From: JBFWML01 sp050251635
GTDB lineage: Bacteria > Campylobacterota > Campylobacteria > Campylobacterales > SZUA-545
DNA: 33,839 bases
Reading direction: 5' to 3'
NCBI GenBank assembly: GCA_050251635.1
Contig: JBFWML010000022.1
Coordinates: forward strand, 1-33,839
Both the position numbers and the translations under genes were made by a program. This document shows, piece after piece, positions 21,408 to 28,927 of the stretch; the stretch's first letter is position 1; every line of letters starts with the position of its first letter. The notes under the pieces are model-generated. The model saw only the letters and a list, made by a program, of their open reading frames with translations. It had not been told where the DNA came from and made no database searches.

Positions 21408-21436
21408 ATTCTAGCCAAAGGAGCTTAAGAAGTCAA
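21408..21436 (-). promoter_or_regulatory. Sigma70-type promoter of the tRNA-tuf operon
   Basis: The minus strand has TTGACT (complement of 21431-21436), exactly 17 bases of spacer, and TAGAAT (complement of 21408-21413), followed by a GC-rich discriminator TTCCCGCTC. The first tRNA starts 18 bases after the -10 box. The GC-rich discriminator is what stringently controlled stable-RNA promoters show. Confidence 0.9.
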
Positions 21437-21489
21437 TACATTTTTGCCCAGAAAAACGCGATTTTGCACACTTTTTAACGGGTTTTGGC

Positions 21490-21495
21490 TAAAAT
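21490..21495 (+). promoter_or_regulatory. -10 box of the tRNA-Arg promoter
   Basis: TAAAAT preceded by GGC lies ten bases before the mature tRNA-Arg 5' end, the spacing expected of a dedicated tRNA promoter. No -35 hexamer at standard spacing is evident; the upstream region has phased T runs. Confidence 0.5.
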
Positions 21496-21505
21496 CCCCG
21501 CCCAC

Positions 21506-21582
21506 GCCCCGGTAGCTCATCCGGATAGAGCGCAGGCTTCCTAAGCTTGAGGCGACAGGTTCGAGTCCTGTCCGGGGCACCA
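21506..21582 (+). tRNA. tRNA-Arg(CCT)
   Basis: The acceptor GCCCCGG/CCGGGGC, anticodon stem CAGGC/GCTTG with anticodon CCT (21540-21542), the T-loop TTCGAGT and an encoded CCA form a full cloverleaf. It is the only plus-strand RNA gene here, divergent from the tRNA-tuf operon. It ends one base from the convergent nifT stop codon, leaving no room for a terminator between them. Confidence 0.96.
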
Positions 21583-21583
21583 T

Positions 21584-21793
21584 CTATTCGCTCAAACGCT
21601 TGGCGTTGACTTCACTGGGCAGCTTTTTGGGTGCCGGATCGATCAGCCACACCTCGCCATTGGAAAGCGTCACTTCGCCGCCGAACTTTTCGGGGGTATT
21701 AAACTCGATCTTTTCAATGATCTCCTCCATATCCTTCTTGGCGACATAAAAGTAGAGTTTTCCCTCTTTTTCCCGCAACATGATCTTGGCCAT
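21584..21793 (-). CDS. nifT: Nitrogen fixation protein NifT/FixU
   Basis: NifT is a small protein of unknown role found only with nitrogenase genes and usually dispensable under laboratory conditions. The 69-residue product matches the family in length and pattern: KIMLREKEGKLYFYVAKKD, a GGEVTLSNGEVW strand region, and a C-terminal LPSEVNAKRL. The ATG at 21793 has an AAAGGAG site. It is the last gene of the nif operon, 14 bases after the aldo/keto reductase, and its stop lies one base from the end of the convergent tRNA-Arg. Assignment is by family pattern and context. Confidence 0.88.
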   Translation of the reverse strand: MAKIMLREKEGKLYFYVAKKDMEEIIEKIEFNTPEKFGGEVTLSNGEVWLIDPAPKKLPSEVNAKRLSE

Positions 21794-21807
21794 CTTTTCT
21801 CCTTTAT

Positions 21808-22917
21808 TTATAGTTGAAACAGCGCGTTAAAGTCGGCGCTTTTTGTTTTGGCGGTTTTCAGCACCGCCAGATCTTCAATCATATGATCGACGCTGGTAGT
21901 GCTAAAAAGCGCAGACTTCACCCCCGGCGCGCTGCGGGCAAATTGCAGGGCGTACCGCACGGCATTCGCAAAACCGCCGCCGATCAGCGCCGCCGCCTTG
22001 GGGGAGAAGGGGCGCTGAAAGAGCGCCATGCGCAGCAAAGACGAACTGGCGATCACGTTGAGTCCCAGCGCGTTGGCCGCCTGAACCGGGGTGTAATAGC
22101 GCCCGTCCTCAAGCGGCTGATTGGTGTAGTTAAAAGCGTGGGGTTTGGCCAAGTTAAAAGGAAGCTGCACAAATTTAAAACGGTGATTTGCACCGCCGAC
22201 CTTTTGGGCGATACGCGCCAGATCAAGCAGTTTGACATACTCCATATGGCCCTCCTCCCACGTCAAAGCGTTCCAGGTTGCCACGCCGTAGGCACCGATT
22301 TGGCCCCGATCGGCCATCTTTTCAAAGGTTTCAAAGGCCGCCTCGATCCGCTCTAAAAAAGTGGGGTAATCAATATGGCCCAGTTGCATTTCGGGGTTGT
22401 GCAGATAAAAAACATCCACCGCCTCCAGTCCCAGATTTTCCAGCGACCAGGCCAGGCTTTGCTCCAGATAGGCCGGGGTCATGCAGTGCTGATCGGTAAC
22501 GATCTGCTCTTCAGTCGCCAGCCCCGGTTTTACAACCGCGTCGGCGATCCAGTGGTAGGGATTTTCGGGAAAGGGGTAGTTCTGGGGCAAAAAACCGGCC
22601 TTGGTCGCCACGACGATCTCGTCGCGCCGGACTTCGCCGCTTTCGATCGCCGCCTTGATCGCCGCGCCCACTTCGCGCTCGCTCTGGCGGAAGCGGTAGT
22701 TGACCGCCGTATCCAGATGGTTGCAGCCGTTTAAGAGCGCTGTTTTGATTGCCGCTTCGTAGCTAAACTCGTAAGTCGCCTCCCAATAGGGTTCAGGGGC
22801 GTAACTGCCCGCGCCCAGCGTACTCATCTGCAACCCTTCAACCGCGCTAAAGGCATCCAGATGGGCCACATGGCGCAGGGCGTAACGGCGGGTGCCTTCG
22901 GCGGTGGCGCGGTTCAT
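21808..22917 (-). CDS. Aldo/keto reductase encoded within the nif operon
   Basis: This 369-residue protein is an NAD(P)H-dependent oxidoreductase with a TIM-barrel fold. The catalytic tetrad is visible: Asp69 and Tyr74 in LDTAVNYR, Lys106 in VATKAGF, and His173 in FYLHNPE. The physiological substrate is unknown. The ATG at 22917 overlaps the nifZ stop as ATGA and was chosen over an in-frame start at 22953, which would lie deep inside nifZ. Placement between nifZ and nifT, with translational coupling to nifZ, indicates co-expression with nitrogenase maturation. A role in supplying or detoxifying a carbonyl metabolite during nitrogen fixation is speculative; it could simply be a passenger. Confidence 0.88.
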   Translation of the reverse strand: MNRATAEGTRRYALRHVAHLDAFSAVEGLQMSTLGAGSYAPEPYWEATYEFSYEAAIKTALLNGCNHLDTAVNYRFRQSEREVGAAIKAAIESGEVRRDEIVVATKAGFLPQNYPFPENPYHWIADAVVKPGLATEEQIVTDQHCMTPAYLEQSLAWSLENLGLEAVDVFYLHNPEMQLGHIDYPTFLERIEAAFETFEKMADRGQIGAYGVATWNALTWEEGHMEYVKLLDLARIAQKVGGANHRFKFVQLPFNLAKPHAFNYTNQPLEDGRYYTPVQAANALGLNVIASSSLLRMALFQRPFSPKAAALIGGGFANAVRYALQFARSAPGVKSALFSTTSVDHMIEDLAVLKTAKTKSADFNALFQL

Positions 22918-23246
22918 GACTGCCCCTTTTTGGCGCGGTGGGCTTTGAGCCACGCGATCTCTTCGTCGATTTCATTTGAGAGATCATCCGCGCTTTCGAT
23001 CTCATCTTCGCGGCAGCCGATCAGCCGCCCCGTGCCGATAAAGTCCACATCGTAAACGCGGATGACCTGTAAAAAGTCGCCCATATGGCGTACATAGCCC
23101 TCCTCCCCCGCGTAGGCCAAAAACTCGCCGACCTTGGTAAAGGCATAGGTGCCGTCGTTGCGGATATCGCGTTTAAGCCGCACCTTTTGGCCCAATTGAA
23201 ACAGCGGCAGATCGGCATCACGTTCGCTAATGCTGTCGCGTTTCAT
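22914..23246 (-). CDS. nifZ: Nitrogen fixation protein NifZ
   Basis: NifZ assists formation of the second P-cluster of the MoFe protein, acting with NifH during maturation. The 110-residue product contains the family core: FQLGQKVRLKRDIRNDGTY, then GEEGYVRHMGDFLQ, VYDVDF and GRLIGCREDEIE. A short Lys-rich tail follows. The ATG at 23246 overlaps the nifW stop by four bases (ATGA), and its own stop overlaps the next start in the same way, so the three genes are translationally coupled. Confidence 0.92.
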   Translation of the reverse strand: MKRDSISERDADLPLFQLGQKVRLKRDIRNDGTYAFTKVGEFLAYAGEEGYVRHMGDFLQVIRVYDVDFIGTGRLIGCREDEIESADDLSNEIDEEIAWLKAHRAKKGQS

Positions 23247-23611
23247 GAGAAGGTCTCGCCGTTAAAGGTCGGGGTGGACGAACAGGCGGACTGAGTGCTG
23301 TTGCACCCCACGCTGGTTGCGCAGGCCAGACAACCGCCGGGTTTGTCCATCAGCCCCCAAATCTCCGCCGCGCTGGGGTTGTACCCCTCTTCGTAGCGTT
23401 TAATAATGTTCAGCAGGGCAAAACGGTAAATATCCATCAGGCGGCTTTCGTCGGTAATCCCCAACGCCTCAAGCTTGGCGATCTGTTCGCCAAAAAGTTT
23501 GAGAATATGAAACCGCTTGCTGTGCACCAGCCGTTCGTCGCATTCGATCTCGAAAAACCCCAGATAGTCGGTCACGGTGTTGAGGTTTTTAAACTGCGCA
23601 AGCGTTTTCAT
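23243..23611 (-). CDS. nifW: Nitrogenase-stabilising protein NifW with Cys-rich tail
   Basis: NifW binds the MoFe protein and is thought to protect it from oxygen or help its assembly. The 122-residue product shows the family core DYLGFFEIECDERLVHSKRF followed by HILKLFGEQI near the N-terminus, then a helical region. It ends with an unusual tail holding Cys94, Cys97, Cys103 and Cys110 (GGCLACATSVGC and onward), a CxxC-x5-C-x6-C pattern that typical NifW proteins as I know them do not have. The ATG at 23611 has an AAAGGAG site; an in-frame start at 23716 would sit inside the DUF269 gene and adds no family sequence. The tail may bind a metal or Fe-S cluster, which is inference. Confidence 0.85.
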   Translation of the reverse strand: MKTLAQFKNLNTVTDYLGFFEIECDERLVHSKRFHILKLFGEQIAKLEALGITDESRLMDIYRFALLNIIKRYEEGYNPSAAEIWGLMDKPGGCLACATSVGCNSTQSACSSTPTFNGETFS

Positions 23612-23621
23612 GTTTTCTCCT

Positions 23622-24047
23622 TTACAAACAGGGCTTGAATTTGGCGTATTGATCCAGCGCCTTTTGTAACCACTTGTCGCCCTCCGCGCCCAGTTTTTCG
23701 ACGCTTTCGAAGGCAAAACGGTGCGCGTCGCGGAAGGTTTTGTCCATCAATACAATCCCCTCGCACAGCACAATACCGCGCCCGAACCCTTCGTGGCTCA
23801 TCTCGAACACCACGCCCGCCATCTGTCCGCTTTTGCGTTCAAAGGCGACGGCGACGGCTTTAAGCAGCATTTTGAGGTTGTCGATAATCTCTTCGTCCAC
23901 GTCGGCAATGACCGGCAGAGCTTTGAGCTCCTCTTTGGTTTTGACGTACTTTTTGGTCAGCAGCAGCTCGTCGGGTTTGTTTTCCCAGGTGCCGAACTGA
24001 TCTTGGGCTCGAATCTGCGCGGTCAGGCTATTTAAAAACTCACTCAT
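23622..24047 (-). CDS. NifX-associated nitrogen fixation protein (DUF269)
   Basis: This 141-residue protein belongs to the DUF269 (PF03270) family found next to nifX in nearly all nif clusters; its exact biochemical role is not settled. The conserved opening SLTAQIRAQDQFGTWENK and the central MSHEGFGRGIVL, followed by KTFRDAHRFAFESVEKLGAEG, are visible. The ATG at 24047 overlaps the nifX stop by eight bases. nifW follows after ten bases. It probably takes part in FeMo-cofactor assembly with NifE, NifN and NifX. Confidence 0.93.
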   Translation of the reverse strand: MSEFLNSLTAQIRAQDQFGTWENKPDELLLTKKYVKTKEELKALPVIADVDEEIIDNLKMLLKAVAVAFERKSGQMAGVVFEMSHEGFGRGIVLCEGIVLMDKTFRDAHRFAFESVEKLGAEGDKWLQKALDQYAKFKPCL

Positions 24048-24417
24048 CGTGGCCCCCTTCGCGGTTCATAATCCGTTTAATCCACGGCGGCGGATTGGTC
24101 GAAAGCATCTTGACGAGCTGATCGCAGGCGTCGGCAATTTTTGTCGGCTGGGTGATCTTGATCGGGTGGATGCGGTTTTTCACCACGCGGGCGGCGGCGG
24201 TGGGGCCGATCGCTTCGCAATAAAGAATGCTGGCGTCCTTGATCGCCGCGATTTTGGCATTGATTTTGTCGTCCTCTTCGGCGTGGTCTTCTTCGGCTTT
24301 AACGATCTCGCTGAGCGCGTAACCCGATTCGTTGATCTCATAAATGGCGAACTGTTTGGCCCAGCCGAAATGATCGTTAATGAATTCTCCGTCTTTGGTG
24401 GCAAATGCGACTTTCAT
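24040..24417 (-). CDS. nifX: FeMo-cofactor carrier protein NifX
   Basis: NifX is a small cytoplasmic carrier that binds NifB-cofactor and later intermediates and exchanges them with the NifEN scaffold. The 125-residue product starts MKVAFATKDGEFINDHFGWA, the dinitrogenase-cofactor binding fold shared with NifY and the NifB C-terminus, and includes YCEAIGPTAAARVVKN. The ATG at 24417 has an AAGGAG site in the 40-base gap after nifN; an in-frame start at 24522 would lie inside nifN. It overlaps the DUF269 gene by eight bases, suggesting coupled translation. Confidence 0.94.
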   Translation of the reverse strand: MKVAFATKDGEFINDHFGWAKQFAIYEINESGYALSEIVKAEEDHAEEDDKINAKIAAIKDASILYCEAIGPTAAARVVKNRIHPIKITQPTKIADACDQLVKMLSTNPPPWIKRIMNREGGHDE

Positions 24418-24457
24418 GGTTTCTCCTTCTAAGGTACTCGGGCCTAAAACCCGGATT

Positions 24458-25648
24458 TTAATGGTGGCCAAGGGCGTTGGCGGCCAAGGCCAGAAACCGG
24501 GCCGACCCTTCGTAGCCGCCAAAACTTTCCAGTTGCCCGCCCAGTTTTTCCCACTGGGGGAACCCGATCTCCAGATGGGCTTTTTTAAGCCGCTTGCACA
24601 ACGCCGCGCCGTGGGTTCCGCTGATCAATAAATCCCAACCGTCAGCGTTTTGCTCGGCCCAAAACAGATCGCTCGCCGTTTGGCATTTCGCCCCCGCCTC
24701 GGCCAAAATCGCCGCCAAGGCCGCCGCCTGATCGGGCTCGATTGCGAGTAATACGCGGGTTTTTCCCAGTACAAAGTGGCTATCGAGCAACATATCCTGA
24801 AGCCGCGACCGCCACCGTTTTACGCTGGCGGGCACGTCGGTTTTTCCGGCCAGCGTCATCAGCGTTTCGATCAGCGTGTCGCCGGCGATCAGGCCGCCGA
24901 TGTGTTCAAAAACAAAACCCTGGAGGGCGGGATTTTTCTTTTTCAGCGCTTCTAATGGCGCACTCATCGACGCACCGATCGCAAAGGCCGCGCGGCACTG
25001 GGCCAACTGTTCGATCGCCCCGATCGATACGCCGCCTTGGGTCATGGTGGCCTGTTTTTCCCCCAAATGGCCGTCCATGCTTTCGCTTAGATCGGGCAAC
25101 GCCACTGCCTCAAAACCGAAGCTTCCGATCAGGGCTTTGAGGTTTTCGACCTCGATGGGCGTTTGGCTGACATTGGGCAGCAGCGCAATTTTTTGCGTCA
25201 CGGTCGCGGCGGGTTTCACAACCTGCTCAATGATCGCTTTAACCGCCGCCGCCCAGCCGCTTTCGAGTCCGCCCGCATAATCGGGGGTGCTGACCCAAAC
25301 GGTTTTTTGACTGAGCCTTTCGGCAATGCCCCGCAGGTCGTCGCCCTTGGTTTCGGTGAGCCCCGTGCTGATCAGCCCCACCAGATCGGGGGTGATTTTT
25401 TTCAGAATATTGTCGATCGCTTCGGCAATGATTTTATCGCCGCCATCCAGCACCGCCGTAATGTCGCTGACCGCCGTGGTCTGCACCGGGATCGGGTCGT
25501 GAAAGTGGCGGGTAAAAAACACCTTGCTAAAGGAGGCACACCCCTGCGCGCCGTGGATCAGCGGCATACAATGTTTCACGCCCAGAAACACCAACATCGC
25601 GCCCATCGGGGCCGAAAGGCGAACGGGGTTGATCGTTAACGCTCCCAT
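24458..25648 (-). CDS. nifN: Nitrogenase FeMo-cofactor scaffold subunit NifN
   Basis: NifN with NifE forms the alpha2-beta2 scaffold on which the NifB-derived iron-sulfur core becomes FeMo-cofactor. The 396-residue product aligns in pattern with NifK/NifN: NPVRLSAPMGAMLVFLGV, then HGAQGCASF with Cys37 at the cluster-ligand position, and VQTTAVSDITAVLDGG. The N-terminal extra cysteine of some NifN proteins is absent, as in other short NifN forms. The ATG at 25648 has a GGAGGG site and overlaps nifE by 13 bases, consistent with equimolar production. The length is slightly below the usual 430-460 residues. Confidence 0.95.
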   Translation of the reverse strand: MGALTINPVRLSAPMGAMLVFLGVKHCMPLIHGAQGCASFSKVFFTRHFHDPIPVQTTAVSDITAVLDGGDKIIAEAIDNILKKITPDLVGLISTGLTETKGDDLRGIAERLSQKTVWVSTPDYAGGLESGWAAAVKAIIEQVVKPAATVTQKIALLPNVSQTPIEVENLKALIGSFGFEAVALPDLSESMDGHLGEKQATMTQGGVSIGAIEQLAQCRAAFAIGASMSAPLEALKKKNPALQGFVFEHIGGLIAGDTLIETLMTLAGKTDVPASVKRWRSRLQDMLLDSHFVLGKTRVLLAIEPDQAAALAAILAEAGAKCQTASDLFWAEQNADGWDLLISGTHGAALCKRLKKAHLEIGFPQWEKLGGQLESFGGYEGSARFLALAANALGHH

Positions 25649-26982
25649 GGTGCCCTCCGGTTGGCGATTTTAAAGACCGGATTTTCCAGCGCCGCAGCCA
25701 CATCGGCGGCAAAGGTGACCAGCCCGTCGTATCCGCCGTAACTGACCTTTTTTTCCTGATTGACATCCACAAAAGCGATATGTTTTTTCAGCGCCGTGTA
25801 CAAACTGCGCCCACCCGCCAGCAGAATCTGCGCGCCGGTCTCTTCGATCACCCTGGGTTGTTCAACGGCGGGTTTAAGCATCAAAACGCCCTTTTCGCCC
25901 AGATATTCGCGGGCCTTGGCGCGATCTTCTTCGGTCGATTTTCCCACGGCGGTCGCCACGACCTCGATGCCGATATCCTGCAACGCGCTGGCGAACGACC
26001 ACGCCTTATTGCCGCCGGTATTGAGCACTGCTTTTTTGCCGCCGAGACTTGCTTTAAAGGGGGCCAGTTTGGCTTCCAGCGCAGCCTCCTCTTCGGCGAT
26101 CACCGCTTCGGCTTTGGCACTGAGCGCCGGATCGTTAAAAGCATTAACGATCGTGCGGATGGCGTTGGAAGTGTCGCGTTTGCCATAAAAAGAAACGGAA
26201 ACCCACGGAATGCCGAAACGCTCCTGCATTTTGCGCGTCAATGTCACCAGGGATTGGGCGCAGACGATCACGTTGAGTTTTGCGCGGTGGGCGGTGCGGA
26301 TCGCGTCGATCCGTCCGTCGCCGCTAAGCGTCGCGCGGACTTTAATGCCGATCTTTTCGAGGATCGGCAAATAGCGCCACATATCGCCCGTCACGTTGTA
26401 TTCGCCGATCAGGTTGATCTCAAAGGGCTCGACGTTTTCGGGTTCCAGCGTGCCGATCAGGTGTTCTAATACCGCTTCGCCCGCCAAGCGCGATCCGAAG
26501 TTTTTACTCCCCACAAAACCCGGCGCGTGAACCGGCACAACGGGAATGTTGTGGGTTTTGGATTTTTCGCGGCAAACGGCGTCGATATCGTCGCCAATCA
26601 TTGCGGTGACGCAGGTGCTATAAACAAACACCGCTTTGGGGGCGAACTTTTCCACCGCTTCGTCAATGGCCGCATTCAGCCGCTTTTCGCCGCCGAAAAT
26701 GACGTCGTTTTCGGTAATGGCGGTGGTGAGGCCCATTTGGGTCATATCCCGCCCGGTGTGGCTGGTGGGGGTGGCGCGGGTTTCCCACGAAGCGCCCAGA
26801 CAGGTCATGGGGCCGTGCACCACATGGGCCGCTTCGGCGTAGGGAAAGAGGCTGATTTGCGCGCCCTCAAAGGCGCAGCCGCCCGTGGTCGCTCCCGGCG
26901 TGGGACGGTTACAGGCGGTTTTTTTGGTTTTGTTGTGATCGCAAGCGGACTCGTTAAACAGCTCTTTGGGCGCGGTGAGCAT
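25636..26982 (-). CDS. nifE: Nitrogenase FeMo-cofactor scaffold subunit NifE
   Basis: NifE is the alpha-like subunit of the NifEN scaffold, homologous to NifD. The 448-residue product has the three cluster-ligand cysteines at the expected positions: Cys36 (GGCAFEG), Cys61 (GPMTCLGASW) and Cys124 (STCVTAMIGDD). An upstream Cys14-x9-Cys24 pair is also present. The ATG at 26982 was chosen over an in-frame TTG at 26988 because an AAAGGGG site lies six bases before it. It is the first gene of the nif operon here, followed by nifN with overlap. The 91-base upstream gap holds a possible promoter and a small dyad. Confidence 0.96.
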   Translation of the reverse strand: MLTAPKELFNESACDHNKTKKTACNRPTPGATTGGCAFEGAQISLFPYAEAAHVVHGPMTCLGASWETRATPTSHTGRDMTQMGLTTAITENDVIFGGEKRLNAAIDEAVEKFAPKAVFVYSTCVTAMIGDDIDAVCREKSKTHNIPVVPVHAPGFVGSKNFGSRLAGEAVLEHLIGTLEPENVEPFEINLIGEYNVTGDMWRYLPILEKIGIKVRATLSGDGRIDAIRTAHRAKLNVIVCAQSLVTLTRKMQERFGIPWVSVSFYGKRDTSNAIRTIVNAFNDPALSAKAEAVIAEEEAALEAKLAPFKASLGGKKAVLNTGGNKAWSFASALQDIGIEVVATAVGKSTEEDRAKAREYLGEKGVLMLKPAVEQPRVIEETGAQILLAGGRSLYTALKKHIAFVDVNQEKKVSYGGYDGLVTFAADVAAALENPVFKIANRRAPWER

Positions 26983-27006
26983 CGGCAACCCCTTTAGCGG
27001 TAGTTG

Positions 27007-27062
27007 CCGATAGTATAGGAAAAAATGGGCAGTTAACCAGCGGATGGCTGATTAATAAATCA
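27007..27062 (-). promoter_or_regulatory. Candidate nifE promoter and upstream dyad
   Basis: The minus strand has TATACT about 30 bases before the nifE ATG, without a matching -35 box, and further upstream a short inverted repeat TGATT-TATT-AATCA (27049-27062). It could bind a dimeric regulator, but the spacing fits neither FNR nor CRP sites. No sigma54 (GG-N10-GC) element or NifA site was seen. Confidence 0.3.
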
Positions 27063-27073
27063 TCAACCCAAGG

Positions 27074-27223
27074 TCAGTTGGCGGGCGGCATCGGCGGTGT
27101 TTGCACGGCGGCATCACTTTTTTGATCCTGCATCGCCGCATTGGCATTGGCCTGATCCTCGGGTCCGCACCCGCTCAAAAGCCCCATCGTCAGCAGTACC
27201 GAAATTAAAATCCACAAACGCAT
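27074..27223 (-). CDS. Small lipoprotein (49 residues), unknown function
   Basis: The reading frame starts with an ATG at 27223 preceded by an excellent AAAGGAG ribosome-binding site and lies 25 bases after the Slam-like gene, so it is probably the last gene of that operon. The product begins MRLWILISVLLTMGLLSGCG, a signal peptide with the lipobox L16-S-G-C19, so it should be lipidated at Cys19. The mature part is only 31 residues, rich in Ala, Asn, Gln and Pro, and ends MPPAN. No family is recognised. It may be an accessory lipoprotein of the surface-export operon; another option is a minor envelope lipoprotein unrelated to its neighbours. Confidence 0.75.
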   Translation of the reverse strand: MRLWILISVLLTMGLLSGCGPEDQANANAAMQDQKSDAAVQTPPMPPAN

Positions 27224-27248
27224 ACGCTCTCCTTTTTTCGGGATCGAC

Positions 27249-28916
27249 TCACAAGCCCCACGCCCACGCCAAGTGGGCCTGAAGGGTTATTTTGTCGTAG
27301 GTGTAAGGGTCATAGCCGGAGTCGTTCTTGAGCCATCCAAGCTGGGTGTTCAGTGTTAGATTCTCTTTGAGCGTGCGGGTTGCGAAGGCATTGATGCCCA
27401 CTTGGGTGTCGCTGCGCTTGACCAAGCCCGTCACAATCACCCCGCCGCCGCCGTCCGAGCCCAGTTCTGAAAACTTATTGGGATAGTCGGTCTGCTTCAG
27501 ATTGAACGCGCCGCCGAAGGCCCAAGGTTTTGCAAAGTAGGTCACGCCCGTGCGCAATGCAAATGACGTAAACTCCGCATCGGGGCGATTTCCGCTTTTG
27601 GGCGCTTCGCTCACCCAGCTCGCACCGGCATTCAGCAGACGGCTCTGATCGGCCTTGAGCCCCTGCCAGTCGAAGCTTAACTCGTACCCGGTTGCATCCC
27701 GGTCGCTGTTGGCGCTGTCGTCGTTGCTTCGATCGAGCCATTTAAACTGCGCCTTGGCGGTGTGCAGTTTTCCAAGGGGGCGTTCATAGGCGGCGCTCAG
27801 CGAAAGCGCATTCATATAGGCTTCGCCGTCCACCCACACCTTATCGTAGCCCAACGGGACCTTGATGCGCCCCGTGGCGGTATCGACCATCGGTCCGGTT
27901 TGAAGCCCCATCAAGAGCAAATTGTTTTCGCTCATTTGGCCATGGATATTGGTAAATACAAGCAAGCTGTTTTGCCACTGCCACCCTTGGGGCTCCCCAA
28001 AATCGTAACGGTGGGAGTTAAAGCTGACCAGGGTTGTTACCACGTCCGACTTGGCTGCGTTTCCGGCCCCTAAGTTCTCCAGCCCGCGCACAACGTAGTC
28101 ATTGCCCTGATTGACATTGCTATCAAAGCCCAATCCCGCAATCAACTGACCGTTGATGTGGTGGCGCTTTTGCAGATCTTCGATCGCATCCAGATAGGCA
28201 TTGATGTTTTTTTTGACCTCGGGCGGCAACTCCTGATTGGTCCCAACCTCTTCAAAAAGAACCTTCGCCTCCCGGGGCATTCCCATCACAAAGTAGGTTC
28301 GCGCCAGCTCCAGCTTGGCCCGCTGATGCTCGGGTTCCACGGCCAGCACCTGCTGGTAGGCCCCGGCGGCAATCTCGTAGCGCTGTGTTTCAAAGGCGCT
28401 CCGTCCCGTATAAAAAGCTACGGGAACGCTCTCTTTGCGCTCAAAGTAGAGCTTGATGAATCGATCGTAGGCGGGCTGGTACTGCTTTTGTCTAAAAAGC
28501 GCCAGCGCTTCGCGCAGGGGCGCTTCAATCTCGGCCAGACGCTTGGCTTCGGCTTCGGCCTTTTGCCGCGCCAGCTCGCGCCCGCGCGACTCCCGCGCAG
28601 CCTCCGCGGCCCTTAAGTCGGCCTCATGTTTGGCCCGCAAAGCGGCATCGCGTTCCTGCCGGATAAGCCGTTCTAGCCGCTTGACCTCCCGATCGAGCTC
28701 TTCGTAGCGCCTGTCCATAATGGGAATTTCTTCGGCGCTCTTATAGCCCAACTCGGCACCGTAAAGCCTGAAAACCTGTTCTTGTGCCTGTCTTAAACGC
28801 TCCGCATGGCTCAAGGTGCGCTCCTGAAGCTCCTTTAGCGCACCCTCCTGACTCCACGCCAACGTCGCCGCGCCCGCGACGCAAGCCCAAACGGGCAGCC
28901 CCCTTTTGAAAATCAT
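27249..28916 (-). CDS. TPR plus outer-membrane barrel protein, Slam/type XI secretion-like (DUF560-type)
   Basis: The 555-residue protein has a signal peptide (about 1-22), a charged coiled-coil region rich in Glu, Arg and Ala (about 28-135), TPR-like helices (about 138-250, including VEPEHQRAKLELARTYFVMG) and a C-terminal beta-barrel of about 300 residues with alternating aromatic strands. The junction LPPEVKKNINAYLDAIE, followed by GLGFDSNVNQG, is the pattern seen where the TPR domain meets the 14-strand barrel in Slam/DUF560 proteins. That family moves proteins across the outer membrane (type XI secretion). The ATG at 28916 has a GAGGGG site, 11 bases after the FecR-barrel gene, its likely cargo. 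The long coiled coil before the TPRs is unusual. Assignment rests on motif and architecture, not on a search. Confidence 0.72.
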   Translation of the reverse strand: MIFKRGLPVWACVAGAATLAWSQEGALKELQERTLSHAERLRQAQEQVFRLYGAELGYKSAEEIPIMDRRYEELDREVKRLERLIRQERDAALRAKHEADLRAAEAARESRGRELARQKAEAEAKRLAEIEAPLREALALFRQKQYQPAYDRFIKLYFERKESVPVAFYTGRSAFETQRYEIAAGAYQQVLAVEPEHQRAKLELARTYFVMGMPREAKVLFEEVGTNQELPPEVKKNINAYLDAIEDLQKRHHINGQLIAGLGFDSNVNQGNDYVVRGLENLGAGNAAKSDVVTTLVSFNSHRYDFGEPQGWQWQNSLLVFTNIHGQMSENNLLLMGLQTGPMVDTATGRIKVPLGYDKVWVDGEAYMNALSLSAAYERPLGKLHTAKAQFKWLDRSNDDSANSDRDATGYELSFDWQGLKADQSRLLNAGASWVSEAPKSGNRPDAEFTSFALRTGVTYFAKPWAFGGAFNLKQTDYPNKFSELGSDGGGGVIVTGLVKRSDTQVGINAFATRTLKENLTLNTQLGWLKNDSGYDPYTYDKITLQAHLAWAWGL

Positions 28917-28927
28917 CGCCCCTCTTC

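Noticed and set aside
26983..27073. Sigma54 promoter and NifA site upstream of nifE
   Set aside because: No GG-N10-GC element and no TGT-N10-ACA were found in the 91-base gap; regulation must use other signals.
27097..27282. Plus-strand small open frame over the lipoprotein region
   Set aside because: The minus-strand frame has a strong ribosome-binding site and a lipobox; the plus-strand frame has neither.
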